Part shown: positions 1 to 6,482 of the stretch, piece by piece | Layout of the letters: the number at the start of each line of letters is the position of its first letter | Numbering within the stretch: position 1 is the first letter of the stretch | NCBI GenBank assembly: GCA_025455345.1 | Contig: JALOMS010000253.1 | Span: forward strand, 1 to 7,053 | DNA length: 7,053 nucleotides | Source of the DNA: Thermoflexibacter sp. | GTDB taxonomy: Bacteria; Bacteroidota; Bacteroidia; Cytophagales; Thermoflexibacteraceae | Direction of reading: 5' to 3' | Notes under the pieces: model-generated | Seen by the model: the letters and a program-made list of their open reading frames with translations, nothing else | Database searches by the model: none | What the model was told of the DNA's origin: nothing | Position numbers and translations under genes: made by a program

Positions 1-1
1 T

Positions 2-715
2 TTGGAAAGATTGGCATGGTGGGTACATATATTGGGGATTATGAGTTTTGGTATTTATGTTACTTATTCCAAACATCTTCACATAGGTTTGGCATTTCCT
101 AACACCTATTTTTCTAATTTAGAACCTAAAGGGAAGTTTGAGAATATGCCTGTGGTAACGGCGGAAGTAAAATCTATGTTGGGTATTACAGATGCTACCT
201 CTTCTGTGGTGGAAAGCTCAGGAACGATTGGGAGATTTGGGGCAAAAGACGTGGAAGACTTAACTTGGAAAAATCTGATGGAGGCATATAGTTGCACGGA
301 GTGTGGGAGATGTACCTCCGTATGCCCTGCTAATATAACTGGTAAACTACTCTCTCCCAGAAAGATAATGATGGATACACGTGATAGAATGGAAGAGAAG
401 GGGAATAATCTACGATTTTATGGGCAGGGGTATGATGACGGAAAGTCTTTGTACGGAGATTATATTACAAAAGAGGAGATTTTTGCTTGTACAACTTGCA
501 ATGCTTGTGTAGAGGCTTGTCCCGTGAATATCAATCCATTAGATATTATTGTCCAAGTAAGACAGTATATTGCGATGGAAGAATCTGGTACTCCCGCCCA
601 ATGGAATTCTATGTTTGCCAATATAGAGAACAATTTTGCACCATGGGCTTTTTCACCTTCTGATAGATTTAATTGGGCTGAAGAATTAAAAAATAAAGAT
701 GAAAATAAGCAATAA
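2..715 (+). CDS. Membrane-bound 4Fe-4S dicluster protein, heterodisulfide-reductase/NarI-like (3' part, 5' truncated)
   Basis: The frame is open from base 2 to the TAA at 713-715. The first visible codon is TTG in mid-gene, not a start, so the N-terminus lies left of the window. Visible residues 5-21 look like the last transmembrane helix of a NarI-like cytochrome b domain, with histidines at 9, 25 and 27 as possible heme ligands. Two ferredoxin-type motifs follow: C98-x2-C101-x2-C104-x3-C108-P and C163-x2-C166-x2-C169-x3-C173-P, enough for two 4Fe-4S clusters facing the cytoplasm. Proteins of this build pass electrons between a membrane quinone/heme site and a soluble partner, often a cysteine-rich CCG-domain subunit. 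No CCG gene follows: the next gene is convergent, 9 bases away. The exact redox partner and substrate cannot be told. The cluster-domain call is firm; the NarI-like call is moderate because only one helix is visible. Confidence 0.85.
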   Translation: MERLAWWVHILGIMSFGIYVTYSKHLHIGLAFPNTYFSNLEPKGKFENMPVVTAEVKSMLGITDATSSVVESSGTIGRFGAKDVEDLTWKNLMEAYSCTECGRCTSVCPANITGKLLSPRKIMMDTRDRMEEKGNNLRFYGQGYDDGKSLYGDYITKEEIFACTTCNACVEACPVNINPLDIIVQVRQYIAMEESGTPAQWNSMFANIENNFAPWAFSPSDRFNWAEELKNKDENKQ

Positions 716-724
716 ATTTTTAGC

Positions 725-745
725 TTAGTTAGATTTTATAACTAA
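725..745. terminator. Possible weak bidirectional terminator stem between convergent genes
   Basis: A perfect 7-base inverted repeat, TTAGTTA at 725-731 and TAACTAA at 739-745, encloses a 7-base loop. It lies at the junction of the convergent genes ending at 715 and 725 and overlaps the last codons and stop of the minus-strand gene. The stem has one G-C pair and no clean T-run follows on either strand, so it would be a weak terminator at best. In DNA this AT-rich an inverted repeat this short may be chance. Confidence 0.25.
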
Positions 746-2101
746 TTGAGGAATAGTGCCATTATAGCCTGCAAAAATGCAAGGACGTGCGCCAATTCCT
801 TTAGATGTTCCATCGGTAGCTATGCCGCCTTGGGGCAAGGACAAGGCACAGTCGCGTATATAAGATTCTCCATAATAAAAATAGGCAAATAAGAACTCTT
901 GGTGCGGATTTATCAATACTCCTTCATCTATGAAGTCTATGGGAGAACCACCATTCGTTAGAAGCAAATCTCGTGTTTGTAGCTGATAATGAGTGAGTAT
1001 GCTTCTGCGTAGGCTCTTGGGGGTAAGACTACTGCTACCCCAATAGCCTAATCGGGTAGCAATCAGAAATACATCTGGATTGCCTATCATTGTCCAGCGT
1101 TCGTAAGCAATCGTCGCAATTCTCGCTTGTGTAATACTTGCATAATAATTTCCTCTCTCACCATGCGATACACCTGATTCATATCCCCTTGTAAACTCAT
1201 CTGCAATGTGGTCAGCTTGGATTTGGAAGATATAGTGCGCCTCTATCCCCTTATAAACTATTTTATAGGCTCGTTCTATGATTTGTTTTGCATTATATTG
1301 AGGTCTTACAAGAGAGATTACCTGTTTGCCTTTGTATCCGTACACCAGAAAATGACAAGACAAAGCATTTACCAAACCATATTTTTCTATTTGTCTATTG
1401 TTAAAGCAACTATGTGCCACATTCTGAGGAGTATCCCTGTCAAATCTCAGTCTTTCATATCCCTTACTGGTTGTACTGCCAGATTTGGGCTGATAACTAT
1501 CAGGAAGAGTATCGTACCAATCTTCTAACTTACTATCTCCTGCCATGCAAGCCTCCCATCCGTGCGCCTCACAATACCACAAATGAAAATCTAACCATTT
1601 GAAGAAAAAGCTATCTATATACATAACGAATTCAATATCATCATCTATCCATTCATATACATAAAAATAAAGCATATACAATGCTTTTATAAATCGTGCT
1701 TGGTGGAAAAAATGACTATCATCACTTTGGCTTGTGGTCAAAGGCGCGACATAAAAGACGCGATTTCCTGAGTCTAACCTCATATCATTGGCATAAAGCT
1801 GTAATATTCTTTTGATATGAATAATCAGTTCTGTATCGATATGATTACGAATGAGTAATAATGATGCTAAAGAGGTGATAAATGCCACTTCTTCGTAATT
1901 GTCAAGGTCTGGCTGTGAAGCACCTGAAATATTCATATTCCATGTGCGTGGCATGGGACTAAACTCTTGGTAATTACGAGCAGTTTTTTCTATTAATTCT
2001 TGCAAAGTAAGTTTTTTGTCTGATGGGCGAGCGTAGGGCTTGATGTGCATATTTTCTTTTGCATTAGTCCATTCCCATCTTCTTGTACTGCTGTACTTCA
2101 T
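725..2101 (-). CDS. Unrecognised 458-residue protein, last gene of the operon
   Basis: I do not recognise a family with confidence. The protein has no signal peptide or transmembrane segment, is rich in Tyr, Phe and Trp, and appears mostly helical, with amphipathic stretches at about residues 70-105, 132-180, 236-295 and 320-350. This pattern could suit an alpha/alpha-barrel fold. Distinct spots are TRRWEW (6-11), GWEACMAGD (181-189), SCFNNRQ (231-237), SHGERGNYY (312-320) and a Gly-rich C-terminal part around 424-446. The NN and ERG-NYY stretches faintly recall alginate-lyase-type toroids, but the expected Asn-His pair is Asn-Arg here and there is no export signal, so I do not assign that function. 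ATG at 2099-2101 gives the longest frame; a second Met is at residue 18. No good Shine-Dalgarno is seen. It starts 23 bases after pdxJ and is probably co-transcribed with it. Confidence 0.8.
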   Translation of the reverse strand: MKYSSTRRWEWTNAKENMHIKPYARPSDKKLTLQELIEKTARNYQEFSPMPRTWNMNISGASQPDLDNYEEVAFITSLASLLLIRNHIDTELIIHIKRILQLYANDMRLDSGNRVFYVAPLTTSQSDDSHFFHQARFIKALYMLYFYVYEWIDDDIEFVMYIDSFFFKWLDFHLWYCEAHGWEACMAGDSKLEDWYDTLPDSYQPKSGSTTSKGYERLRFDRDTPQNVAHSCFNNRQIEKYGLVNALSCHFLVYGYKGKQVISLVRPQYNAKQIIERAYKIVYKGIEAHYIFQIQADHIADEFTRGYESGVSHGERGNYYASITQARIATIAYERWTMIGNPDVFLIATRLGYWGSSSLTPKSLRRSILTHYQLQTRDLLLTNGGSPIDFIDEGVLINPHQEFLFAYFYYGESYIRDCALSLPQGGIATDGTSKGIGARPCIFAGYNGTIPQLVIKSN

Positions 2102-2124
2102 CTCATTTGGGTTTGTACTAAATA

Positions 2125-2844
2125 CTAATGACTTTGTAACTGCCTCAAATACAACTGTATCGTATTTTCTAAACCATAATACAAGGCATCACAAACTAAG
2201 GCATGCCCTATTGACACTTCCAATAAGTTTGGAATATTGAGGTAAAAATAGTTTAAGTTTTTGAAGTCCAAATCATGTCCTGCATTAATCCCTAAACCCA
2301 ATTCGTTGGCGAGGATAGCCGCTTGGCGATAATCTTTGATAGCATTTTCGCGATTATGTGAATAGTATTTTGCATATCTTTCTGTATAAAGCTCGATACG
2401 GTCTGTACCTATTTTTGCCGCACCTTCTATCATTGCTGTAATAGGGTCAACAAAGATAGAGGTGCGTATGCCATTTTTCTTTAATTCATTGATGATGTCT
2501 ATCAAATAATTTTGATAAGTTATTGTATCCCAGCCTGTATTGGACGTAATTGCATTGAGCGCGTCAGGAACTAAAGTTGCTTGGGTAGGTCTGACTGCCA
2601 AAACCAAATCCATATATTTATGTTGAGGGTTGCCTTCAATATTAAATTCTGTGGTTACGATTTCTTTAAGGGCATAAACGTCCGCAAAACGAATGTGTCT
2701 CTCGTCGGGACGTGGATGAACAGTAATACCCTGTGCGCCAAATCTTTCACAATCCTTAGCTACTTGAATGACATCTGGATTATTGCCTCCTCTTGAATTT
2801 CTCAGCGTGGCTATTTTATTGATATTAACACTTAGTTTAGTCAT
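2125..2844 (-). CDS. pdxJ: Pyridoxine 5'-phosphate synthase
   Basis: PdxJ condenses 3-amino-2-oxopropyl phosphate (1-amino-acetone-3-phosphate) with 1-deoxy-D-xylulose 5-phosphate to make pyridoxine 5'-phosphate, the last ring-closing step of the DXP-dependent vitamin B6 pathway, in the cytoplasm. The 239 residues match the usual length (243 in E. coli) and cover the whole TIM barrel. Visible landmarks are VNINKIATLRNSRG (6-19), GITVHPRPDERHIR (39-52) with catalytic-type His43, FNIEG with Glu70, ELYTERYA (151-158), INAGHD with His190, and SIGHAL (211-216) for phosphate binding. The E. coli VNIDH segment is VNINK here, the variant I associate with Bacteroidota PdxJ. A purine-rich Shine-Dalgarno (AGAGGAAA) sits directly before the ATG in the 10-base gap after the CoA transferase gene. 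Other B6 genes such as pdxA are not in view. Assignment is confident. Confidence 0.96.
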   Translation of the reverse strand: MTKLSVNINKIATLRNSRGGNNPDVIQVAKDCERFGAQGITVHPRPDERHIRFADVYALKEIVTTEFNIEGNPQHKYMDLVLAVRPTQATLVPDALNAITSNTGWDTITYQNYLIDIINELKKNGIRTSIFVDPITAMIEGAAKIGTDRIELYTERYAKYYSHNRENAIKDYRQAAILANELGLGINAGHDLDFKNLNYFYLNIPNLLEVSIGHALVCDALYYGLENTIQLYLRQLQSH

Positions 2845-2854
2845 TTTCCTCTTT

Positions 2855-4042
2855 TTATAAAATAATGTTTTTTTGTTTTAATTGGGCTATTTCTATGTCA
2901 TCATAGCCAAGTAAGTGGAGTATTTCATCTGTATGTTCGCCTATTTTTGGGGGATTCATACGCAAGGAGAAATCTACATTTCCATATTCTAATGGAGATT
3001 TAGGAAGTTTGGTTACCGTGCCATCGGGTAAGATAGTTGGTAATAGACTACCTCCTTCGTTTAATTGGGCATCCTCGAACAAATCCTCGGGGCGCGCAAT
3101 AGGAGCAAAAGGAATTTCTGCTTTCTCACAAAGGTGAATCACTTTATTTTTGTCCAATTGAGAAAACATCTTTTCTAAATCAGGGAGTAGCCATTCTCGT
3201 TCACTAATGCGGTCATTATTAGTCTTTAACTTGGGGTTTTGTAACAAGTCTTGTCTTCCAAAGGCTTCACAGAATTTCTCCCAATGTTTATCACTAATGA
3301 TACCAATAAAAATAGGTTCGCCATGTAATGTGTCAAATACCCTATATACAGACCATGCACTTACTCGCGCAGGCATGGGAGGTACGGGGGTTTTGCTGAT
3401 AGCACTATAAGCCATGTGCTGTCCCATGAGGAATGAGGTAGTCTCAAACAATGCTCCTTTTACAAATTTGCCTTTCCCTGTAAAATTCCGCTCATACAAA
3501 GCCAATAATATACCTATGAATCCAAACATACCACCTGTAATATCTACAATAGAAGTGCCAGCACGCAATGGCATTCCTACTGGACCTGTCATATAAGCCA
3601 AGCCTCCCATCATTTGGACTACCTCGTCCATCGCATGACGCTGTTCGTAAGGACCAGACAAAAAACCCTTTAAAGAACAATAAATAAGCTTTTCATTGAT
3701 TTTGGACAGATTATCATAACCATAACCTAATCTGTCCATTGTTCCTGGTCCAAAGTTTTCTACTAAAATATCGGCTTTTTCTACTAGTTCTTGAATGATT
3801 TTTTTCCCTTCTGTTGCTTTTAAGTCTATTGCCAAACTTTTCTTATTGCGGCTATAAAAAGGAAAATATCCAGTGCCAAAACCCTTGAGATAGCGTGTAC
3901 TATCTCCTTGAGGTGGCTCTATATGAATGACCTCCGCACCCATATCAGCCAAGAGTAATCCGCAAGTAGGTCCCATGACGGCATGGGTAAACTCCAAAAC
4001 TTTTAGCCCATGTAGAGGCAATTGATTATCAGTATCTTGCAT
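2855..4042 (-). CDS. Family III CoA transferase (CaiB/BaiF type), substrate unknown
   Basis: Family III enzymes move CoA between carboxylic acids through an aspartyl-CoA anhydride, as interlocked cytoplasmic dimers. The 395 residues match the family length. Visible family marks are LHGLKVLEFTH (10-20), LLLADMGAEVIHIEPP (29-44), GDSTR (46-50), the RNKKSLAIDLK block (65-75), LVENFGPGTMDRLG (93-106), and SIVDITGGMFG (164-174), where Asp167 aligns with the catalytic Asp169 of formyl-CoA transferase. The C-terminal PPKIGEHTDEIL (364-375) is also typical. The residue just before Asp139 is Met, where alpha-methylacyl-CoA racemases keep the catalytic His, so a transferase is favoured. The glycine-rich GGGGQ loop of oxalate-type formyl-CoA transferases is not seen, so oxalate use is not supported. 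ATG at 4040-4042 lies one base after the cyclophilin stop (TAA-T-ATG) without a Shine-Dalgarno, suggesting coupled re-initiation. Confidence 0.92.
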   Translation of the reverse strand: MQDTDNQLPLHGLKVLEFTHAVMGPTCGLLLADMGAEVIHIEPPQGDSTRYLKGFGTGYFPFYSRNKKSLAIDLKATEGKKIIQELVEKADILVENFGPGTMDRLGYGYDNLSKINEKLIYCSLKGFLSGPYEQRHAMDEVVQMMGGLAYMTGPVGMPLRAGTSIVDITGGMFGFIGILLALYERNFTGKGKFVKGALFETTSFLMGQHMAYSAISKTPVPPMPARVSAWSVYRVFDTLHGEPIFIGIISDKHWEKFCEAFGRQDLLQNPKLKTNNDRISEREWLLPDLEKMFSQLDKNKVIHLCEKAEIPFAPIARPEDLFEDAQLNEGGSLLPTILPDGTVTKLPKSPLEYGNVDFSLRMNPPKIGEHTDEILHLLGYDDIEIAQLKQKNIIL

Positions 4043-4043
4043 A

Positions 4044-4565
4044 TTATTCGTTTTTTGATTGGTTTTTTGGAATTTTGTGAATCAAGATTTCTATACTGTT
4101 CATCTTGTCGCCCATTTTGATTCTATCCAAATATTCTAAATCATCTTCTATTACTTTTCCAAAACAAGTATGATTTCCATCAAAAAACTCTGTTTCATTT
4201 CGGTCTAAACAAATAAAAAATTGGGAACTTCCTGTATCTCTCCCACAGTGAGCCATAGAAAGCACGCCTCTGTCATGGGCTTGTAAATTGCCATCTAATT
4301 CACATTTGATAGCAAATCCTGCGCTTCCTGTTCCATCGCCTTTAGGACAGCCTGTTTGTACTAATACATCAGGAATAACTCTATGAAAGGTCATATTCTT
4401 ATAAAATCCTAAATCTGCTAATCTACAAAAATTATCTACTGTGCGGGGCGCATCTTTTTCATATAGTTCCACATGCAAGACACCATGCTCGGTATGGATT
4501 TTTGCAGAACGAACAATAATAAACTCTTCCTCTTCTTCTTTTTTGCCTATTAAACCAAAAAACAT
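4044..4565 (-). CDS. Cyclophilin-type peptidyl-prolyl cis-trans isomerase, cytoplasmic
   Basis: The protein catalyses cis-trans isomerisation of X-proline bonds in protein folding. At 173 residues it is close to a single-domain bacterial cyclophilin. Core motifs are FHRVIPDVLVQTG (60-72) with Arg62 and Gln70 at the positions of human CypA Arg55 and Gln63, GDGTGSAG (76-83), MAHCGRDTGSSQFFI (104-118), and FFDGNHTCFGKV (127-138) with Phe127 at the CypA Trp121 position and His132 at the His126 position. No signal peptide is present, so it should act in the cytoplasm. A short charged leader, KKEEEEEF (8-15), precedes the domain. Six cysteines (47, 73, 88, 107, 119, 134) is a fairly high count. It is the first gene of the minus-strand operon, with a plausible promoter just upstream. 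The ATG at 4563-4565 has no strong Shine-Dalgarno, which is common in Bacteroidota. Confidence 0.94.
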   Translation of the reverse strand: MFFGLIGKKEEEEEFIIVRSAKIHTEHGVLHVELYEKDAPRTVDNFCRLADLGFYKNMTFHRVIPDVLVQTGCPKGDGTGSAGFAIKCELDGNLQAHDRGVLSMAHCGRDTGSSQFFICLDRNETEFFDGNHTCFGKVIEDDLEYLDRIKMGDKMNSIEILIHKIPKNQSKNE

Positions 4566-4588
4566 ATTTCTTGAAAGTTATTAAGAAA

Positions 4589-4622
4589 CAAATTTAACTA
4601 TTTTTCTGCCTTGTTTAGCAAT
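4589..4622 (-). promoter_or_regulatory. Candidate Bacteroidota-type promoter for the ppiase-CoA transferase-pdxJ operon
   Basis: On the minus strand TAAATTTG (4596-4589) fits the TAnnTTTG -7 element used by the main sigma factor of Bacteroidota. An ATTG (4622-4619) lies 22 bases upstream as a possible -33 element, slightly distant from the usual spacing. The -7 element ends 23 bases before the cyclophilin ATG, which would give a short leader. The match is by eye and AT-rich DNA produces such sites by chance. Confidence 0.4.
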
Positions 4623-4774
4623 TTCTACCTTAAAAAATTAAATCCAAAAACATCTTGGTTGGAATGCAAATGATGAGTTTTTTGATGTGTTAAATATTCA
4701 AAAATAAACAATTTACTAACAAGCATGGATTAAATTTTGTTTTTTATTTATAAAAAGTACATGAATAAGTTTTG

Positions 4775-4782
4775 TATTTTTG
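4775..4782 (+). promoter_or_regulatory. Candidate -7 element for the WD40-OmpA gene
   Basis: TATTTTTG fits the Bacteroidota TAnnTTTG -7 consensus and lies 38 bases before the ATG. No TTTG is found at the usual -33 distance; the closest ones are at 4771-4774 (too near) and 4736-4739 (too far). The call therefore rests on the -7 element alone. Confidence 0.4.
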
Positions 4783-4795
4783 TAAAAAAAAGCGG

Positions 4796-4814
4796 AAGAA
4801 GCAACTTCTTGGAG
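4796..4814 (+). promoter_or_regulatory. Leader stem-loop abutting a Shine-Dalgarno
   Basis: AAGAAG (4796-4801) and CTTCTT (4805-4810) form a perfect 6-base inverted repeat around a 3-base CAA loop. The next bases, GGAG (4811-4814), form a good Shine-Dalgarno 6 bases before the ATG at 4821. This ribosome site supports the 4821 start over the in-frame ATG at 4860, which has none. The stem does not cover the GGAG itself. It may tune translation or mRNA stability, but it is short and this role is inferred. Confidence 0.4.
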
Positions 4815-4820
4815 AATTAG

Positions 4821-6386
4821 ATGTCATTTTTGTACAACTTATATAATCGTATAACTAAAATGATTAAGCCAAAATTTTCTTTTTTATTATATTTAGTAGT
4901 TTTTGCTCTGATATTTTTCCAACAAGCGTGGGGACAGGAATATAAAATAGAGCATAATTTGCAGGGTAACAAAGGGGAGGTTCAAAATATTAGATTTAGC
5001 CCTGATGGAAAATTGCTGGCAGGGGGTGAGCAGTTTGGGAATATCATCATTTGGAATGTAAAAACAGGAAAATTAGAGAAGATAATCACTGGTCATTCCA
5101 AGCGTGTATTAGAAGTTACTTTTAATAAAAGTGGCTCCATGCTTGCCAGTACGAGCGAAGATGGGACTGTAGCTGTGTGGGATACAAAAACTTGGAGGCT
5201 ATTAGCCACTTTTAGGAATAAGCCCTTTATCAGTTTTGATGGGAGAGAATTGATTTCTTCTTCTTTTGTAGTTTTTTCTCCTGATAACAAATTTGTCTAT
5301 TTTGGTGGGGATAATGGGTATGTAATGAAAGGACAAATTGCTCCAGAAGGTGGAGTGATTCGACCTGCGGAAGAGGTTGTTTCTACCAATTATGAAGATG
5401 GACGTTGGTATGGGACTATCACAGGTGGGTGTATCTCTGGAGATGAGAAATATTTAGTAATTACTGTAGGACATTTGGTGGATTTTATTGACCTCAAAGC
5501 GGATATATTAGCCAAGTATTTCCGATATGATGAAGGCTATCTAAATGATGTGGTAGTCGGTCCTCAAGGTAATATGCTTGCTACGTGGAGTGATGATGGA
5601 AAAATTAATGTATGGAATAGTGCCACAGGGCAGATAGCCAAAAGTTTTCAGGTAACTGTACCAGGTAATTATAGTGGAGCTTCGTTTAGTAAAGATGGCA
5701 AGTATCTCATCAGTTCTGCTTCTGGGATAGTAGCCAAATTATGGGATGTGAATAGTGGGAGTCAGCTTAGTACACTCACAGGACACTCTCGTATTGTAAG
5801 AATATCGCGATTCAGCCCAACCGAAAATATAATAGCTACGGCAAGCTACGATGGAACAGTTAATATTTGGAAAGAGAAAAAAGAAGATGACGTACCTATT
5901 GCAAAAGAAGATACCAAGAAGGAAGAGCCTAAAAAAGAAGAACCCAAAAAGGAAGAACCTGTTGTGATTGTAAAGAATCCTACCGTCAAAGAGGAAAAGA
6001 AAGATGTTTTGAAAGATATTAAGATAGAAGAAGTTCACGAAGGTGATATTATACAATTAGAAAATATTTTATTCAGACAAAGTAAACCAGACTTATTGCC
6101 AAGCTCTTATGATGAGTTAAAGAAATTATTGAGTTTTATGAAAAAATACCCCACCATACAAATAGAACTCTCTGGACATACAGATAATGTCGGTAATCCT
6201 GCTAAAAACCTTCAACTTTCAGAACAAAGAGTAGTAGTGGTAAAAACTTATCTTATCAGACAAGGCATCAAAGATACACGTATAAAGACCGTTGCCTATG
6301 GCGGCGATAGACCTTTGGCAGATAATACCACAGAGGAAGGGCGACAAAAAAATAGACGTGTAGAAATGAAAATTTTAAAGAAATAA
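4821..6386 (+). CDS. Exported WD40 beta-propeller protein with C-terminal OmpA-like domain
   Basis: A hydrophobic segment at residues 19-33 followed by QQAWG-QE (34-40) looks like a signal peptide cut after Gly38. About seven WD40 blades follow, near residues 42-80, 87-122, 129-170, 195-227, 232-268, 275-312 and 317-352. Clear examples are GHSKRVLEV with TVAVWD (91-121) and GHSRIVRIS with TVNIW (321-350). Blades 3 and 4 are degenerate. A charged linker (353-400) holds three KKEEP units. The OmpA domain (about 408-519) shows SGHTDNVG (451-458), LSEQR (466-470) and NRRVEM (511-516); Asp455 and Arg470 fit the peptidoglycan diaminopimelate-binding pair of OmpA. The likely role is a periplasmic or outer-membrane scaffold anchored to the cell wall, with the propeller binding an unknown protein. 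Part of this layout is shared with the type IX secretion protein PorE, but no TPR region is present. It seems monocistronic. Confidence 0.92.
   Translation: MSFLYNLYNRITKMIKPKFSFLLYLVVFALIFFQQAWGQEYKIEHNLQGNKGEVQNIRFSPDGKLLAGGEQFGNIIIWNVKTGKLEKIITGHSKRVLEVTFNKSGSMLASTSEDGTVAVWDTKTWRLLATFRNKPFISFDGRELISSSFVVFSPDNKFVYFGGDNGYVMKGQIAPEGGVIRPAEEVVSTNYEDGRWYGTITGGCISGDEKYLVITVGHLVDFIDLKADILAKYFRYDEGYLNDVVVGPQGNMLATWSDDGKINVWNSATGQIAKSFQVTVPGNYSGASFSKDGKYLISSASGIVAKLWDVNSGSQLSTLTGHSRIVRISRFSPTENIIATASYDGTVNIWKEKKEDDVPIAKEDTKKEEPKKEEPKKEEPVVIVKNPTVKEEKKDVLKDIKIEEVHEGDIIQLENILFRQSKPDLLPSSYDELKKLLSFMKKYPTIQIELSGHTDNVGNPAKNLQLSEQRVVVVKTYLIRQGIKDTRIKTVAYGGDRPLADNTTEEGRQKNRRVEMKILKK
5916..5960 (+). repeat. 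Three tandem 15-base units encoding KKEEP
   Basis: Residues 366-380 of the WD40-OmpA protein are three consecutive KKEEP units in the linker between propeller and OmpA domain. The DNA copies are similar but not identical (AAG/AAA and GAG/GAA changes), so they are not a fresh duplication. The likely role is an extended, highly charged spacer that crosses the periplasmic space or peptidoglycan layer. Confidence 0.85.
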
Positions 6387-6482
6387 TCACTATTGCAAGC
6401 AAGAAACAGGAAGTTTTTTTTAGAGATAGATGATAAAATCTCCCATCTCCTAATTTACCAAAGAGTTAGGAATAAAATCCTT
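6387..6482. other. Intergenic gap between convergent genes, weak inverted repeats only
   Basis: Two convergent genes end here, so a terminator is expected. An 8-T run lies at 6414-6421, but no convincing stem precedes it. Two short inverted repeats are visible: GAGAT/ATCTC (6423-6427 with 6438-6442) and TCCTAA/TTAGGA (6448-6453 with 6466-6471). Neither is followed by a T-run in the needed direction, so I do not call a Rho-independent terminator. Confidence 0.4.

Larger units (their letters stand above)
4566..4820. other. Divergent, AT-rich promoter region
   Basis: This 255-base gap separates the start of the minus-strand operon from the start of the plus-strand WD40-OmpA gene, so it should hold both promoters. 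It is strikingly AT-rich with several A and T runs. A candidate promoter for each direction and a short stem before the right-hand gene are listed separately. I see no RNA gene, riboswitch or clear operator in it. Confidence 0.7.

Noticed and set aside
1208..1602. Plus-strand open frames of 106 and 62 codons inside the 458-residue gene
   Set aside because: They overlap a longer minus-strand frame in a tight operon and show no recognisable motif or ribosome site.
725..2101. Alginate lyase assignment for the 458-residue protein
   Set aside because: The catalytic Asn-His is Asn-Arg, the Arg/Tyr spacing does not fit and there is no signal peptide.
3207..3680. Short open frames opposite or out of frame with the CoA transferase
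   Set aside because: The transferase frame is fully supported by family motifs over this whole stretch.
2855..4042. Alpha-methylacyl-CoA racemase assignment
   Set aside because: The racemase catalytic His before the conserved Asp is Met (residue 138), although the other aspartate is kept.
4860..4862. Alternative ATG start of the WD40-OmpA protein, giving a more standard signal peptide
   Set aside because: No ribosome site precedes it, while GGAG lies 6 bases before the ATG at 4821; the later start cannot be fully excluded.
5916..5960. CRISPR-like or phase-variable repeat
   Set aside because: Only three contiguous 15-base in-frame units without spacers, with synonymous differences; a change in copy number would not shift the frame.
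5739..6056. Minus-strand open frame of 105 codons, rich in Phe and Leu, that could look like a membrane protein
   Set aside because: It is the antisense of the Lys/Glu-rich linker and last WD40 blade; AAG/GAA codons read backwards as CTT/TTC give a false hydrophobic pattern.
6411..6421. T-run after the WD40-OmpA gene as a Rho-independent terminator
   Set aside because: The only nearby inverted repeat, TTGC-AA-GCAA at 6393-6402, has a 2-base loop that cannot form and is not next to the T-run.
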